From Gremmenia infestans (Eukaryota; Ascomycota; Leotiomycetes; Helotiales; Hamatocanthoscyphaceae), in contig JAFEVB010000018.1 in the NCBI GenBank assembly GCA_032629725.1, positions 496,001 through 560,000 on the forward strand: a stretch of 64,000 nt of DNA. The letters run 5' to 3'. Shown piece after piece: positions 47,733 through 60,500 of this stretch (the stretch's first letter is position 1; each line of letters begins with the position of its first letter). Both the position numbers and the translations under genes were made by a program. The notes beneath the pieces are model-generated. The model searched no databases. It was not told the DNA's origin and saw only the letters and a list, made by a program, of their open reading frames with translations.

Positions 47733-49736
47733 AGGGAGTAATGATACTGAGGAGAAGTCGAATTGTCTTTGGCGGCGCTATGTCCTAGGGAAATGCTGGC
47801 ATTTCGTGTCTTTCGATACCAATCTCTGCCTTATCTGGCTGTACCCGCTTCGACCTGTGTGTTGGTCTCGGGTCTTCTTATTCTATTCAATCTACTTCAT
47901 AACATATATCCTACCTCTCAAAACTAAGGTCTTCCTCCTTTCTATCTCGTCCGAGTCGCTACTCGTACGCCGACAAATTTTCTTGGGCAAGCTTTTCGCA
48001 CGCAAGCGAACACTAGATATAGCAATATATCTGCCAGTACCTTATGGTTGGAGAGATCTGTGGTTTCCCGACGAGAGACCTCTGACATTCCGATTTTCTT
48101 TTTTGACGCGATGATAGCGAATTGCATGAAGTATATGTTTTAGAAGTAAACCTTTCTTTTCGATTCCCTCACAGTTGAGACTCTTTTGAAGTTCCTTGAA
48201 GAGCCGTGGAGCACGATCTTTCCAATCCCAAGTTTCTTTGCCGCTCTTCACGCTTGGCCTATACTTCAATTCCACGGCTCGTACTCGTATAATCATAACT
48301 CCAAATATGCACATACAGCGAGTATCAAGTAGATGCAGAAGCTTTCTGCCTTATCTCTCTCTACCACCCCAATTCAATGCAACGATCCTCTGCTTGATAT
48401 GCATACATGTCGCTAAAGTCACAGAGGAGCCTAGCCATTTTTATCCCATGCGTTGCTCGACATGCTTCACGTATCAAAAGCCCCGCGCGCGTACAAACCA
48501 TGGCCAAAAGTGTACTGTCAAAGTGCCATCCCGTAACACGTCCAACATCTTTACAAATGAACAAATGCACGAAGCATTGCAGATTTTCTCCGCCGCGCAC
48601 CCCTCGTCACTATCTTTTCGCATATGCGTGTGGGTCTGTCTGAGTTATAACAGGAACGATGCGATGTAATGTTTGTTCGCTAGCGATTCTTCCTCTTTGG
48701 AGAGGTCACGGATTACACAGTAGAATCTTAGACACGATCTCAGCAATCTTTCATATCAGAACACTGCATTTTATTGCAATGTAATTAGCATCCATTCCAA
48801 TGTTATAGAATATATTTCCTTTTCTAGCCTCGTCTATCTAATCGAATAAGAGGAAATGTATCGGTATCGATACCGGCATCTCGTCGTTCCCTACCCTACC
48901 TACCCTACCTACCCTACACCACCACTACCCCCTCCCTAACCTTCATACCAGGCTTCTTTCTCCCAGAAACCTTTGAATTTATACTAACACCACTCACTCA
49001 CTACAAACACCTTGCCCCTTCCTCCCCCCACAATGTCTCTCAACCTTCCAATTTCAAGAATCAGAAACAAGAAATCCGGGAACGCATACAGTACTTACAT
49101 CCATCCACACCACGATCTAGCATCCGATAAGTACCGGGAACATGCGCGTTGTGGGTTAGTATAGTAATGCTCGTTAGGTGGGTTGCCTGAGGTGGGACTT
49201 TACTTTGTAGGTAAATAAGGTAAGGTAGGCGTAAGAGTGAAAGAGGGGTTCGAAGTATATGTATCTTGTTACTTACCTTAGATTGTGCCATTGAGGATGC
49301 TTTAGAGCAAATGAATGGGTGATCAAATGGATCTGCTGCTCGGATCAGAGTATGAGCACAGACATGATTTTGCATATTTAGTCACTGATCGTGCAGCAAG
49401 AGGTACTGAACAAGAGATCAATGTATTTAGCAATCAGTATCTATACTACTTTAGAAGTAATTTCCACAACGCCACAGCAATGCTCGCTCTAATCTGACTG
49501 ACTGTTTCCACATGAGTTCCGCCTTCCTAAACGCCACTATGCACCTCATAAAACATATAAACCATCAGCTAAGTCATTTCCATTTCCTCGTTCTCATCCG
49601 CTTCGGACCCTGTCGGCAGAGTCTGGTTGCTGCTAACACTGGCCTTTCTCGCAACCCCACCAAACCCGAAACGAGAGCCGCCGAGTCCACCAACATACTC
49701 AAGTTCTTCGCCTGATGCTTGTTAACAAATGATAGT
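47733..49736. other. Intergenic region of about 2 kb, no gene seen
   Basis: It holds the 3' flank of the EF-hand gene and the 3' flank of the kelch-BTB gene. A CCCTACCTAC-type microsatellite lies at 48889-48917. No open frame has recognisable domains or splice structure. Confidence 0.55.
48889..48917. repeat. CCCTACCTAC microsatellite
   Basis: Short tandem array alternating CCCTA and CCTA units. The unit is not the TTAGGG telomere repeat. Confidence 0.75.
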
Positions 49737-51957
49737 CTAAAAATCAAACCTGTCGAGATCCTCACCTCCTACGACACGTCCCTCCATGTCGATCTCCTGG
49801 GAGAGTTCGACAAGGGCGGATCGTGGCAGCTGCAAAAAGCCTCGCGTACGAACTACTCTGCCCCAATGAAGGAGACAAAAGTTTGCGGCGCATCTCCGAA
49901 GCCAATCCTCTCTGGCTACCCCGGCACAGTGCCAGATGATGCAGGCATGGTCTACATCGAGCTCCTTTGAAAGTCGGTTGACACAAAGAAGTCTCAGGTG
50001 TGGAATCTCATACATATCGGATATGACCAGTAGGCCGGCAACATCGTTCAGTTCAGCGCAGTCTTTGGGATGAATGCTATCTGTATAGAGATAGTAAAGG
50101 AATGCTTTGACGACAGTGTACGGCTCCGGGATGTGCATCTTTTTGGTATGGAATTCTGCCATCTGAGCGTTGTAAAGTCTTGCAAAATGAGGCCAGCGAG
50201 CCAGCAGGATAAGCTTGTGAACGTGTATTGGTGGAGACGTATTGGTGTCGGGAGATAGCCACTTTTCTTGCTGTTGGTGACTGGTTCGCATCATACTAGA
50301 GCTCATCAGTTCATCCTCATCCCACTCGCCATCTTTCAATGCAGTGATTGTGAAGTCAGTCATTCCAGTCTCAGGAGGCTCATTGAAGAGTTTTGCCAAA
50401 TCAGCTCCGAGTCCTTTGGAAACCTGTACTAGTGTGCGTTCCGCTGATTGGCGGGTTGTTTGGGATGGAGGCTCCGGAGAATACCCATTGCCAAGAAGAC
50501 CATATCGACTAAGATCGATTTCCATAATGTCACTTTTATTTGAATTAGCTGCCATTCATCCAGAGGCAAGGAAACACTCACCTGAGATACTCTTCAAAGC
50601 CACCTGGACCGAGGTCTGTTGCTGTAGGATCTGTTGGGCATCCAAGCAGCCAAGCCTTCGTTCCATCCTCATTGATAGTACAGTAATGCCAGCGGTAACC
50701 GGGTTTGAAAATATCTCGACCTTCTGCCAGCTTCTGCCAGCGTAAATTGTCTAACTCCAGAGAAGAAAGAGAGCAATCTTGAGGAGTAATTGTAGCAGCA
50801 GGGGTCACAAAATCAAGCAAAGTGCCGGAAGTATATACATGGAAGTGCATGCCAGATCCCTGAGCAGGAATATTCGGACCGGAGACGAATTTGAGAGAAG
50901 AGATAGTACCAGGTGCAAGGGGAGGTGAGGTAGTGAGTTGGAATGAGGGAGGATTGACTTGCGCACTGCTGGAATTCGCCGCGTAGCCGGTGCTTCCCAC
51001 AGTAGGTGGAGGCGGAGGCATGGAACGAGAGGAACCAGACATTCGGCCAAGTGCTGTTTGTCTATCGAGGGATCCGAATGCTGGTGCAGAGTCGAAGGCT
51101 GGACTACCTTTGAGATCCAACCACCAGATGTCTCCAATCTTGTCCATATCCTCACTCAATCCACCAAAGACCCAGACCCTGTCACCCCAAAGGTATGCTG
51201 AATGATCAAATCTGCCAACAAATCTCCATGCTCTAGACCAGGTGAAAGTCTTTAGATCGAGGTAGCAAATGTCGTCGAGTACGTAGTTGTTGTGTCCAGT
51301 TATCCCACCAACAACAAAAAGCTTGTCGTCATGAAGAACTGCAGCATGTCTGGCACGTCCCTTAGGTATTGGTCCCGAGACAGAAGGTTGTGTCCAATGA
51401 GCAGTCTTTAAGTCGAAGATTATGAGGTCAGAAAGGTAGGTTCGATGCTCGTTTTCACCTCCAAAGATGAGTAGTTTGTCGCCTTGGTAAAGGGTTGCAG
51501 TATGACCTGGATTGAGGTGAGATGAGGTCAAGTAAGGAACAAGTGGAGAGAACTAACCCATTCTAACCCCAGGAATATCGCCATAATTGTCTACCAGACT
51601 CCATTGATGGCTGACCATGTCCAGTCTCAAAACATGGTTATAAACTTCGTCGGTGTATTGGTCGAAGCCACCAAAGGCGTATATCTGGTTGTTTCCACAA
51701 TACGTGACCGAGGCATTAACAAGGCACGCGGGTCGCTGTCCTAGAGTTCTTGTCACCTTTGGCCGATACCCATCGTTCCCATTAAGACGGCCTTTGATGG
51801 GGGAATTGGGCATCAGAAATGTGTTGTTCGAAGATGCTGCAGACCCGGGTGTCAGAGCACCTCCTCCTGTGATCTGGTTCAAGCTGGAAGATGGACCAGC
51901 TCCAGAACCAAAGATCGAGTGGGGTGCACCAGCAGGAGTCGAAGGCTGCTGAGCCAT
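49737..51957 (-). CDS. Kelch-repeat BTB protein (LZTR1/Ral2-like)
   Basis: Exons 51558-51957, 50582-51506 and 49737-50532 join in phase (introns of 51 and 49 nt) to about 706 aa. The ATG at 51957 (MAQQPSTPAG) is the first in-frame one. A Ser/Gly-rich N-terminus is followed by kelch blades: 'QIYAFGGFDQYTDEVYN', 'KLLIFGGENEHRTYLSDL', 'KLFVVGGITGHNNYVLDD' and 'RVWVFGGLSEDMDKIGDI'. A disordered P/S-rich linker comes next. The junction EEYL-SDIMEIDLSRYGLLG then leads into a BTB fold: 'PIHVHKLILLARWPHFARLY', 'AFLYYLYTDSI' and 'LLVISDMYEI'. Kelch-BTB proteins usually serve as substrate adaptors for cullin-3 ligases. Animal LZTR1 and fission-yeast Ral2 of this layout act on Ras signalling, so a Ras-related role is inferred from architecture only. 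It is divergent from Cdc20. Confidence 0.85.
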
Positions 51958-52682
51958 GGCGGCGACGGCTATGTGTTCATGTGGATTGAATTGAGGAAAC
52001 GGGTGATTGTAGGAGAATAGGGTAATGTCTTGATGCGCCTGGGAGGCTATTCGCAAGCAAGGTGCGTGAAGAATTTGTCCTACTGTTTGTTGGTTGCAGG
52101 TTGAGTTGGGGTTGGTTGGCCTTCATTCAGCTGCCCGTGAACAAACATGGGGAAGGTGTGGCGCGGCAGAACGCTAATATCGGCAGGTACCACCAGCCAC
52201 AGGACTTATGTAAGCAACGAGAATGCCGAGGCGCCGACTTTATCTCTCTGGCAACAACTAGCGCCAAATCCATGTTTACAGTATCTATGAAAAGGCTCGA
52301 TGTCCTTCTCTCTTTCTTTCCTTCCTCGCACATCTTGCACTTCTCAATCCCGCACCACCTCTTCCACATCTACCTCTTCCTCCTCCTCTTGCTTCATTGC
52401 ATACTTCACACACATCCTTCCAGACCTTCATACGAGATACTTCAAGTCCATTAGATCTTTCTGCCGTACTCTGTACCGCCATTGATCGCCAGCCGACTAA
52501 GTGTTCCTTCACGAAGGCACTTCGATATATCGAGCACAACAAACGAACATACTAACCAAACAACTACCAGGAACCATTAGGTTGAGTCTCTTGGAGCTCG
52601 TTCGATATACCGAACCTCTTTAACCATCATCGATCGATACATTTATTTGTCTTTCGACCGAGATCATACCCGATATTGCACA
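51958..52682. promoter_or_regulatory. Divergent promoter region between kelch-BTB and CDC20
   Basis: 725 bp separate the two start codons. The CDC20 side carries a long pyrimidine-rich tract (about 52,296-52,400, CTCTCTTTCTTTCC then CTCTTCC repeats), typical of fungal promoters/5' leaders. I see no open frame of interest. Transcription start sites cannot be placed. Confidence 0.5.
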
Positions 52683-54536
52683 ATGGCAACCGCAATATCA
52701 ACCCCCATAAAGTCCCACATGGGCATGTTCTCCACCCGTACCGCTGGCGGACGGATGCCCTTGACCCCTTCTCCTCGCCAACATGCAGCAGCAATGTCGA
52801 AGAACAACAACAGATCCTCGCCCTACACACCCGAGAGGAAGACATTGGACAATGAGAACGTCAAGACATCGTCAGTGTACGGTGGAAACTTATCATCACA
52901 CTTTGCCAAGTCGGCTTCAAGAACATCACACCGCGACTCGCCAAAGTCGAATATCGCCAGGAACGCACAAACCCCCCGTCGTGCTCTGGAACTCGGTGTC
53001 TCCGACTTTGCCCTTACCGGTACTGCTGGTTGTAAGACACCTAGCAGCAGCCGATCAAGAAAGGCTCCTCTACGTCAACAAAAGTCCACCAAGACCACCC
53101 TATCATACGGCGATCGATTCATCCCAAACCGAGCTGCAAGCTCAGCAATTGCAACAGTTGGCTCAGGCAAGCTCGACCTCGGTGACAAGCAAAGACCCAA
53201 GTCCAGTACTGGAGAGGGTTCATCAGCTCTTGCTTCTGCTGCCGACGATGCACTGGCTGCTATGGGATCATTGTCATTGTCTGACGATGAGCCATCTACC
53301 TACTCTCGTCCATCACCAAACACTGTCGCATACCAAGACTCGTTAGCATCAGCTTGTGGTGTCTCCCTCAACCAACGCATCCTTGCGTTCAAGCCAGCTG
53401 CCCCAGAGTCATCCAAGCCAGTTGATCTCCGCTCCCAATACAACCGTCCTCTCAAGAACTCCAATGCTGCCTCTGCTCAATTCAGACGCCGTGTTGCAAC
53501 AGCCCCAGAGCGAGTCCTTGATGCGCCTGGGCTCGTGGACGATTACTACCTCAACCTCCTCGATTGGTCTTCCAACAACCAAGTTGCTATTGGTCTCGAG
53601 CGTAATGTCTATGTCTGGTCAGCCGAGTCTGGCACCGTCAGCTCTCTGTTGGAGACTAGCCCAGATACCTATGTCAGCAGTGTCAAGTGGTCTGGCGATG
53701 GAGCCTATGTCAGTGTTGGGCTCGGAACAGGAGAGATCCAAATCTGGGACGTTGAGGAGGGAACTAAGCTTCGTAGCATGCACGGTCACGACACCCGCGT
53801 CGGTGTAATGGGCTGGAACAAACACACCTTGTCAACTGGTGCTCGATCTGGCTTGGTCTTCAACCACGATGTCCGCATTGCTCAACACAAGATTGCCGAG
53901 CTTGTTTCCCACACTTCCGAAGTCTGTGGTCTTGAATGGCGTGCTGATGGTGCTCAACTCGCTACTGGTGGCAACGACAACCTCGTTTCTATCTGGGATG
54001 CTCGCTCCTTGGCCGTTCCCAAGTTCACCAAGACCAACCACAAGGCTGCTGTCAAGGCTCTTAGTTGGTGCCCTTGGGCACCCAACGTCCTTGCCACTGG
54101 TGGTGGATCATACGATCGTCATATCCACTTCTGGAACACCACTACCGGTGCTCGTGTCAACAGCATTGATACTGGATCCCAAGTTACGAGCCTTCGATGG
54201 AGCCCTCATTACCGTGAGATCGTCAGCACCAGCGGCTTCCCAGACAACTCCCTCAGCATCTGGAGCTACCCTACCTTGGTCCGCAACGTTGAGATCCCAG
54301 CACACGAGACCCGAGTCCTTCACAGCTGCCTCAGTCCAGATGGACAGATGCTGGCAACAGCTGGTAAGTTTATTCCTTCATGTGTCAATGACTTGTTCTA
54401 ACATTCTTCCACAGCTGCCGATGAGAGCTTGAAGTTCTGGAAGGTCTTTGAAAAGAAGGCTGGCGCTGCTTCCTCAGCAAGCGTGTCAGGTGCTTCTGGA
54501 AAGGCTGATATGGTCAAGCAAATGACCATCCGTTAG
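52683..54536 (+). CDS. APC/C activator Cdc20 (WD40 protein)
   Basis: Cdc20 activates the anaphase-promoting complex and is held in check by Mad2 at the spindle checkpoint. Exons 52683-54363 and 54415-54536 (51-nt intron) give 600 aa. The ATG at 52683 is the first in frame. Visible motifs are the C-box DRFIPNR (about residues 144-150), the Mad2-interaction motif QRILAFKPAAPE (about 231-242) and 'ERVLDAPGLVDDYYLNLLDW' at the start of the propeller. Seven WD40-type blades follow, for example 'GEIQIWDVEEGTKLRSMHGH' and 'DNLVSIWDARSL'. The protein ends QMTIR, the C-terminal Ile-Arg tail that docks on APC3. The checkpoint motif and the DYYLNLLDW style favour Cdc20 over its paralogue Cdh1. The last exon holds the end of the propeller and the IR tail. 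Confidence 0.95.
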
Positions 54537-55677
54537 GATGATCATCCACGCTCTGAAGCATTCTGCTTTCACGAGGGCGAATGGTAAAGTATTAAGAATT
54601 TCCATACTTGCTTTTAGCGGTTGGATTTATAGCGTGGCGTTGGGAATTGGACGATTTCTCTCAATGCCCATGGCAGAAAGTGCTTCACCTGGTGCGAGTA
54701 ATGCTTACGATGGATGACTGGAAAGCGGCTTTGGACTTCTTGTTGGCAGTGTTATTCTTCTTCGGACTTTGTACTTAGGAACTTACCATCAATGGCAATT
54801 GTAATATTATACCCTGATCCCGTCTCCTATCCATGATTTTGAGGTATAAACGTTGAGTCGCTTTGGCTCAGGAATCGGACAACGTTGAATTCTCTTCAAC
54901 GGTAATTTTTCCCTTTGCTACCGGATGATGCAAGTTCACATGGCGAACTGGCGAACTTGATGCTCGAAAGTTTTCGCATGGATCAGCGAATTGCCCCGCG
55001 TTGCTTCCCCGCTAAGAAGAAATTGGGTGAAGGAAACACCAGAACATCCAAAATACACTCTTTAGTAACTTGCAAATCAACGTCATAAATGGCAATTTCG
55101 ATATGGCTTTCCCATCTCAAAACTCCACAAGTTGAAAAGCCATCCTTCAGACGCACCTTCTCGGAGGGTGAATTCAGTTTCCGTTTATCGCTTAATAAGC
55201 ACGAGCTAGGGCGGTCGGCCACATCTCAGCCTCAGCCTCAGCCCAGCGCCTTTACTGCTACAACTCTACATGCCAACAGAGAGCGACTACCGACGTCCCA
55301 CCTACAGGTATACGACGCATATTTACAGCAGATAGTTCGAGGCGCATTAAGTCAAGCATACAAGGGAAGGAAGGGGGAAAGGATATTCACGAAGTTTACG
55401 TTACGTTGGGGGTTCAGAGGTCGAGCGCGCGAGCGATACCGCTTGCCGTCATCAAAGACGTGAACAATTTACAACACCGTCGCTTCTTTTGCAGTTCGAT
55501 CGCAGGTGAGGATACTTTCGCATCGCAGGCGCAGAGGGATAATTGCTGCACTCGAAACCTACCGTCCGTCGCATCGCATTCACTCCTGAGGCTGTCGAGA
55601 GAGCGAGCACGAGACTTGACATCTACCCCTACATACCAACACACAAGAAACGCACGCAATAAAGAACATAGCCCAAA
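54537..55677. other. Intergenic region, CDC20 3' flank and TFIIA promoter/leader
   Basis: About 1.1 kb with no gene. The last 200 bp before the TFIIA start are rich in ACATACC/CACACA sequence, consistent with a 5' leader. A CAGCCT triple (CTCAGCCTCAGCCTCAGCCC) is near 55,224. Confidence 0.5.
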
Positions 55678-57505
55678 ATGTCCAACACACAGGTCGGAAA
55701 TGTGTACCAGCAGATCATCGCAGATGTCGTCGAGAGCTCGAGAGTTGACTTTGAGGAGGGAGGCGTCGATGATAATGTGCTCGAGGAGTTGCGATTGGTA
55801 CGGCATTCCTTCCCTCCATCTCGTCAAGCCTGTGCTGCTTTCTCTTTTAATCCATCATTATCATCTTCTTCTCCGCATCATGTTCTGTTGTGTTGTGTTT
55901 CGCTTCCATTTTGAATCGTTCTGGCGGGTTGTGGTGGTTCATATGTCGATATGCGTGCGGAGCTTCGTTTTCGCTGCTGCCTGTCCTGTGGGCTCGCCCT
56001 GGATTCTCGCGGGTGGGCGACCCCTCTGTATTTGGCTCTTGTTTTATACCCGGCACGTTCGCTTAAGAGACTTTCTGCCAAGGCGCTAGTATGCATTGGT
56101 ATGAGATAGTCACGTGTAATCATGGTTTACTGCTTGGTTGCCTTGAGCTGTTCTATTTCGAGGGGATATGGTATCTCGGATACGACTTCAACTTCATGAA
56201 GGTGTCTTCACTTGTGCTGATATATTCATAGGGATGGCAAACAAAATTGTCAGGCTTGAACGTCGCCCAGTTCCCATGGGATCCCAAGCCCGAACCACCT
56301 ATGGCCAACCCACCCACTGTCCCCTCCAATGCCGGCAACTATCACTCTATCAACACTCCTCCCCAAAATATCCAAGGCCAGCCTTTGCAGCAGATGCAAC
56401 CCATGCCATCTAATGGTAACCCACCTCGTATCAAGCCCGAGCCAGGTATGGACAGCCCACCCATGACCCAACCTCCCTTCCAACACGGCGGCCTTACCAT
56501 GCCACAAATGCCCATGGCTGGCGCTACAACCGCCCAGCAAAGAGCAGCCCAACACTTACAAAACAACTACGGCCAAAGAGCTGCAGCATCCATCAACGCC
56601 ATCCAATCCGCCCAGCAACCACCACAACAGCCACCTACTCAACAAGGAGCCCCCTTTCACCCCGCGGGCCAAGCTTTAAGCCCACAAATGCAGATGCAGA
56701 TGCACCAGCAACAACAACAACAACAGCAAGCGCGTGCCCAGCAGCAAGCAGCTCAACCACAACAAATGACGGAACAGCAGTATAAGAGCTTCATGGCTGC
56801 TCAACAGGCACAAGCGCAGGCCCGCGCTCAAGCAGCTCGACAAAATGGTCAGAACGCTCAGAACGCTCAGAACGCTCAGAATGGTCAGATTGGCTTCAAT
56901 GGCGCACCTCCTCAAACCGATGGCGCAGATGATGTGGAAGCCGAGACTGTCATCAAGCAGATCGGTAGCAACGGTGAGGAGATCACAATGGGCCGCGTTG
57001 AGATTGATGGCTTGATACGCAGTAAGATCGAAGCTATGGGACAGAGTATGGAGGGTGGAGGACTTATGCTTCCTCTTTCTCAATTGAAGAAGAAATCGAG
57101 ATCTCAATCCTCACAACCAAAACGCACTCGTACTCGAAAGGCCAAGGAAGGTACAGTGTTTGAGGGAATGATACAAGTCGATGGCGGAGACTCAGACGAC
57201 GATGTCAAGGAAGAGGAGCACGATGAAGACGCCATTAACTCTGATCTTGATGATCCGGACGACGGGCTCAATGACGAGGAGGATGAGGATGAGGGAATGG
57301 GCCATATCATGCTTTGTATGTATGACAAAGTGCAGCGGGTTAAGAACAAGTGGTATGTTTTCTCTTTCCCCGTTTGTTTTTGTAGGATGAGAAAATGGCT
57401 AATCTGTGGTGGGAATTTAGGAAGTGCGTTATGAAAGATGGTGTTCTTACGGTCAATGGCAAAGAATATGTCTTTCATAAAGCACAAGGAGAGTATGAAT
57501 GGTGA
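55678..57505 (+). CDS. Transcription factor IIA large subunit (alpha-beta, Toa1-type)
   Basis: TFIIA stabilises TBP on the TATA box. Exons 55678-55797, 56232-57352 and 57421-57505 give 441 aa. Exon 1 encodes the N-terminal four-helix part (MSNTQVGNVYQQIIADVVES) up to LEELRL. Exon 2 continues GWQTKLSGLNVAQFPWDPKP, the conserved end of that domain. A long disordered Q/P/A-rich linker follows, with a Q8 run near 56,710 and an NAQ/NGQ array near 56,850-56,890. A highly acidic segment (DGGDSDDDVKEEEHDEDA) comes next, then the beta-barrel half: LCMYDKVQRVKNKWKCVMKD plus GVLTVNGKEYVFHKA, ending GEYEW. The C-terminus is exactly that of the family. The first intron (434 nt) is by far the longest in the conserved genes here. 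A KKRKPK-like basic stretch (QPKRTRTRKAK) precedes the acidic part. Confidence 0.95.
56850..56892 (+). repeat. In-frame 9-bp repeats in the TFIIA linker
   Basis: AACGCTCAG is repeated three times between two AATGGTCAG units, encoding N-G/A-Q tripeptides. It is likely length-variable between strains. Confidence 0.75.
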
Positions 57506-60500
57506 TCTTTCTCGAAAGCCACCACTTCATCTCTCTTCTTTCATTCAGCAAAAAGCACCAAAAATATCTCTACACATACCCCAATAATCATAGATCTCTT
57601 CCGCTCACGGCCTCGCTCCTTCTATCCCTCCCCTTCCCTACTCTACTCTAAACCGAAACACCTGGGAAAATCGTTCGACATGTACTTGCTGGTTTTTTTC
57701 TTTTGCAAAATATGGTAGAACGTATGGACGGGTGGGTAGATCAAGGGAGCGATGAATCAAATTGAATAAACGTATGCTTCATGTCAGCATATATAAACGA
57801 ACGGATGGGTGGAAGGGAGGAGGATTTGTAATATAGATAGGATTTAGTCTTCAGTCAAGTCACTAAATCGGAGAAATAAAATACCCTTCTTTCTTTCTTG
57901 AACTCCGTACCACGCTATCCCCCTTTGCATAATTGCCCTCATAGTAGCGATTGAAAATGGGAAGCCAGAGTACCTAGGAACAGGCAGGAACTGGATCGGC
58001 TAGCGTAGCGAGAAGGAAGGTAGGTATTTATGGCATGATTTACTTTACTCGTTATACTCTCTAGCAATTACTTGAAATTTTAACTCTTCTTTAATTTATG
58101 AACATTGATCGCTTCTCTTAATTAGCGAAGGAAGAGGGAGGAGAGAGGTATGTTGGAAACTGCAAACATACGTGCTAATGCCATATAAGATAGCAACTAG
58201 GTCATAGTCGGTCAGCGGATTTACAAAGTACTGTACTAGGCAGGGCAGGTAGCTAGGCATACTCGGTACAGTAGTAGGTAGTAGGTACTTAGGTGGTTTG
58301 AGTCCACTGCCACGGCGTTACATACACGCTTGCGATGCGATGTGATGCGATGCGAACCGATGCGAGATTTGTTCCATAAATGGGCGAAGGAAGTGAGTGT
58401 GAGTTACTGTACGGAGTAGAGGACTTGCCTAAAGTAAGGTAGCGTAGCTTCAGGGGGATGGACGGGGGATGGGTTATTACATAATGACCCGATGATACGG
58501 ATCGGATTAGCCCCGCACGCAGGTAAATAAATGCCCGAGTTTTGAAAGGGGGGGCGGGGGCTTGCGATGCTTGTAGTGGGCGGTGTGAGGGAGGGATAGA
58601 TGTTAAGTATGGAGTATGAAATTGTATTGTACTGTTTGGTGTGTATACTGGATTATGTGGGGGGTTTCTGCTGTGGTTTTGGGGTGCGTTGATTTGGAAG
58701 GGAGGGAGATGGGTCGTGCTGGATGGATGGATGTTACTGTAGAAGAAAGTGGGAAGTACGGAAGTGAGGATCCTTGAACTTGGATTGGATTACTGGAAAA
58801 TAACACTAAACAGGGAATAGATAATAGTGAAATCATACATGTTGCTCTACGTACTTCGTACGTATGCAATGCCATCTGCCGAAGTTGAGATTAAAAAATA
58901 TGTTATATGCCGAGTCTTATAGGTGGCACGCTAGTCTCTTGCTTGCTTGTATTTCCGCGCGCGCTCTCGGGGTAATTTTTAGATTTGGATATGGGTTTGG
59001 ATTTGTCTGTTGTTAATCATCACTGCTTGCATAGTTTAGATAAATACCCGTCCGGCTTTGGATTATTGATGCTTGCAAGGAAGCCACCCACCGTCCACTT
59101 CATCCCGTTGCTCCGTGGGTACCGACAGGAGGGCACGCTATGAGGTTCTTGGGCCTCTGGGCCGGAAATAGAACAGGTGATGTATTTTAGGGGAGAGAAT
59201 GCGACGAGTCTGATATCATTCATCACTTGGCGTTGTATGGAGTATGGAGAATGGATTTTTACGGAACAGGCAGGTAGCGCGCTTTTGACACTTACTGGTA
59301 CCGGGAGCTCGTTGCATGGAATGGCACCATTGGCGACATCGATCCGGGCCGCGCAACTGAGCGCTGGGTCTACGGGAAGCGTGGATAGCTTATTCTGTAG
59401 AGTATGGTACCAATATCAAGCCCAATCTGTCATACCTCATTAGGACAGCTATAGCACTGTACCGCGCATTCTGGTGAGTGGTACTGCTTGCTTGCTTGCA
59501 TCTCATGTATGAACGAGCATGACAGTTCAGGACCCAGGACTCATGGAATGGAAAGCAGGGGCCATTGGTTAACATGCGGCCGGATGTAATGGCACTGTCA
59601 ACTGGGGCGTAAGCGATGCGAGTGCTACCACACTTTTTCTAGTTCCCAGAGCCTTGGGATCTGGATTGCATATAGTAGGTAGGCACATATACACGCTGGG
59701 GTATCGGTGACTGGAAACAATCCACACTGCGGCCCAGGGTCGCACATTGTTAGTGACGAATCGGCATGCCCACCCGGCTAGCTGGGAAATGATACCAGTA
59801 GAGCTGGGAATGTGTGATATGTATGCGTGAAAAGTACTCGGGGCTTTGTAAGTGTGATGGAGGTCAAGAGGCCGGTGCAAATGATGGGTAGGAAAGCGAA
59901 GGAGTGTGGGAGGATTTTGCTACATGGCTTTGTTTGGAGAGCATCCTCATATTTGAAATCTATCTGTTGACAAGGAAAGAACTTACATTTGGGGGAGAAG
60001 GGAGGTTGGGTGCCTGAATTTGGCTTATATGCATCGGAACCGGGTTTGAAGCATATGTCGAATCATGGTTTAGCATGCTGACCACTTGATCAGAGAACCT
60101 ATAATAGATCTGTGGATCTTGATCTATGTCCTAGATCTTTGAGAATCGGCAATTGAGATTTATCTGACGTGAGGGCAAGAAGTATTCTTCCATATAAGTG
60201 CTTATCACGTGGTATATCACCTCGAGAGCACACTTGCATCTAATCTACGAGCTGCGTTTGCGACATTGCTCGGATCTGAGCCCTGATAAGAAAGAAACAG
60301 CATCTGGCTCCACGTGGAAGACCAGTTCTCGTAAGCAAGTATCTCTGAAAATTTCGATTTCTAAAAATGACCGGCAACACTTAATTCGGTCCAGTCTCGA
60401 TACAAGTACAAAGGATATATGACCTCGGTATTCTCCGAATAGCGTCATATTAACCTTAATCCGGGTACTGCCGATCGATCAAGAACACAGCATATCCCAC

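Noticed and set aside
48889..48917. Interstitial telomere repeat
   Set aside because: The unit is CCCTACCTAC, not CCCTAA.
50533..50581. Separate BTB gene starting near 50,555
   Set aside because: A 49-nt GT-AG intron fuses it in phase to the kelch exon, giving the known kelch-BTB layout.
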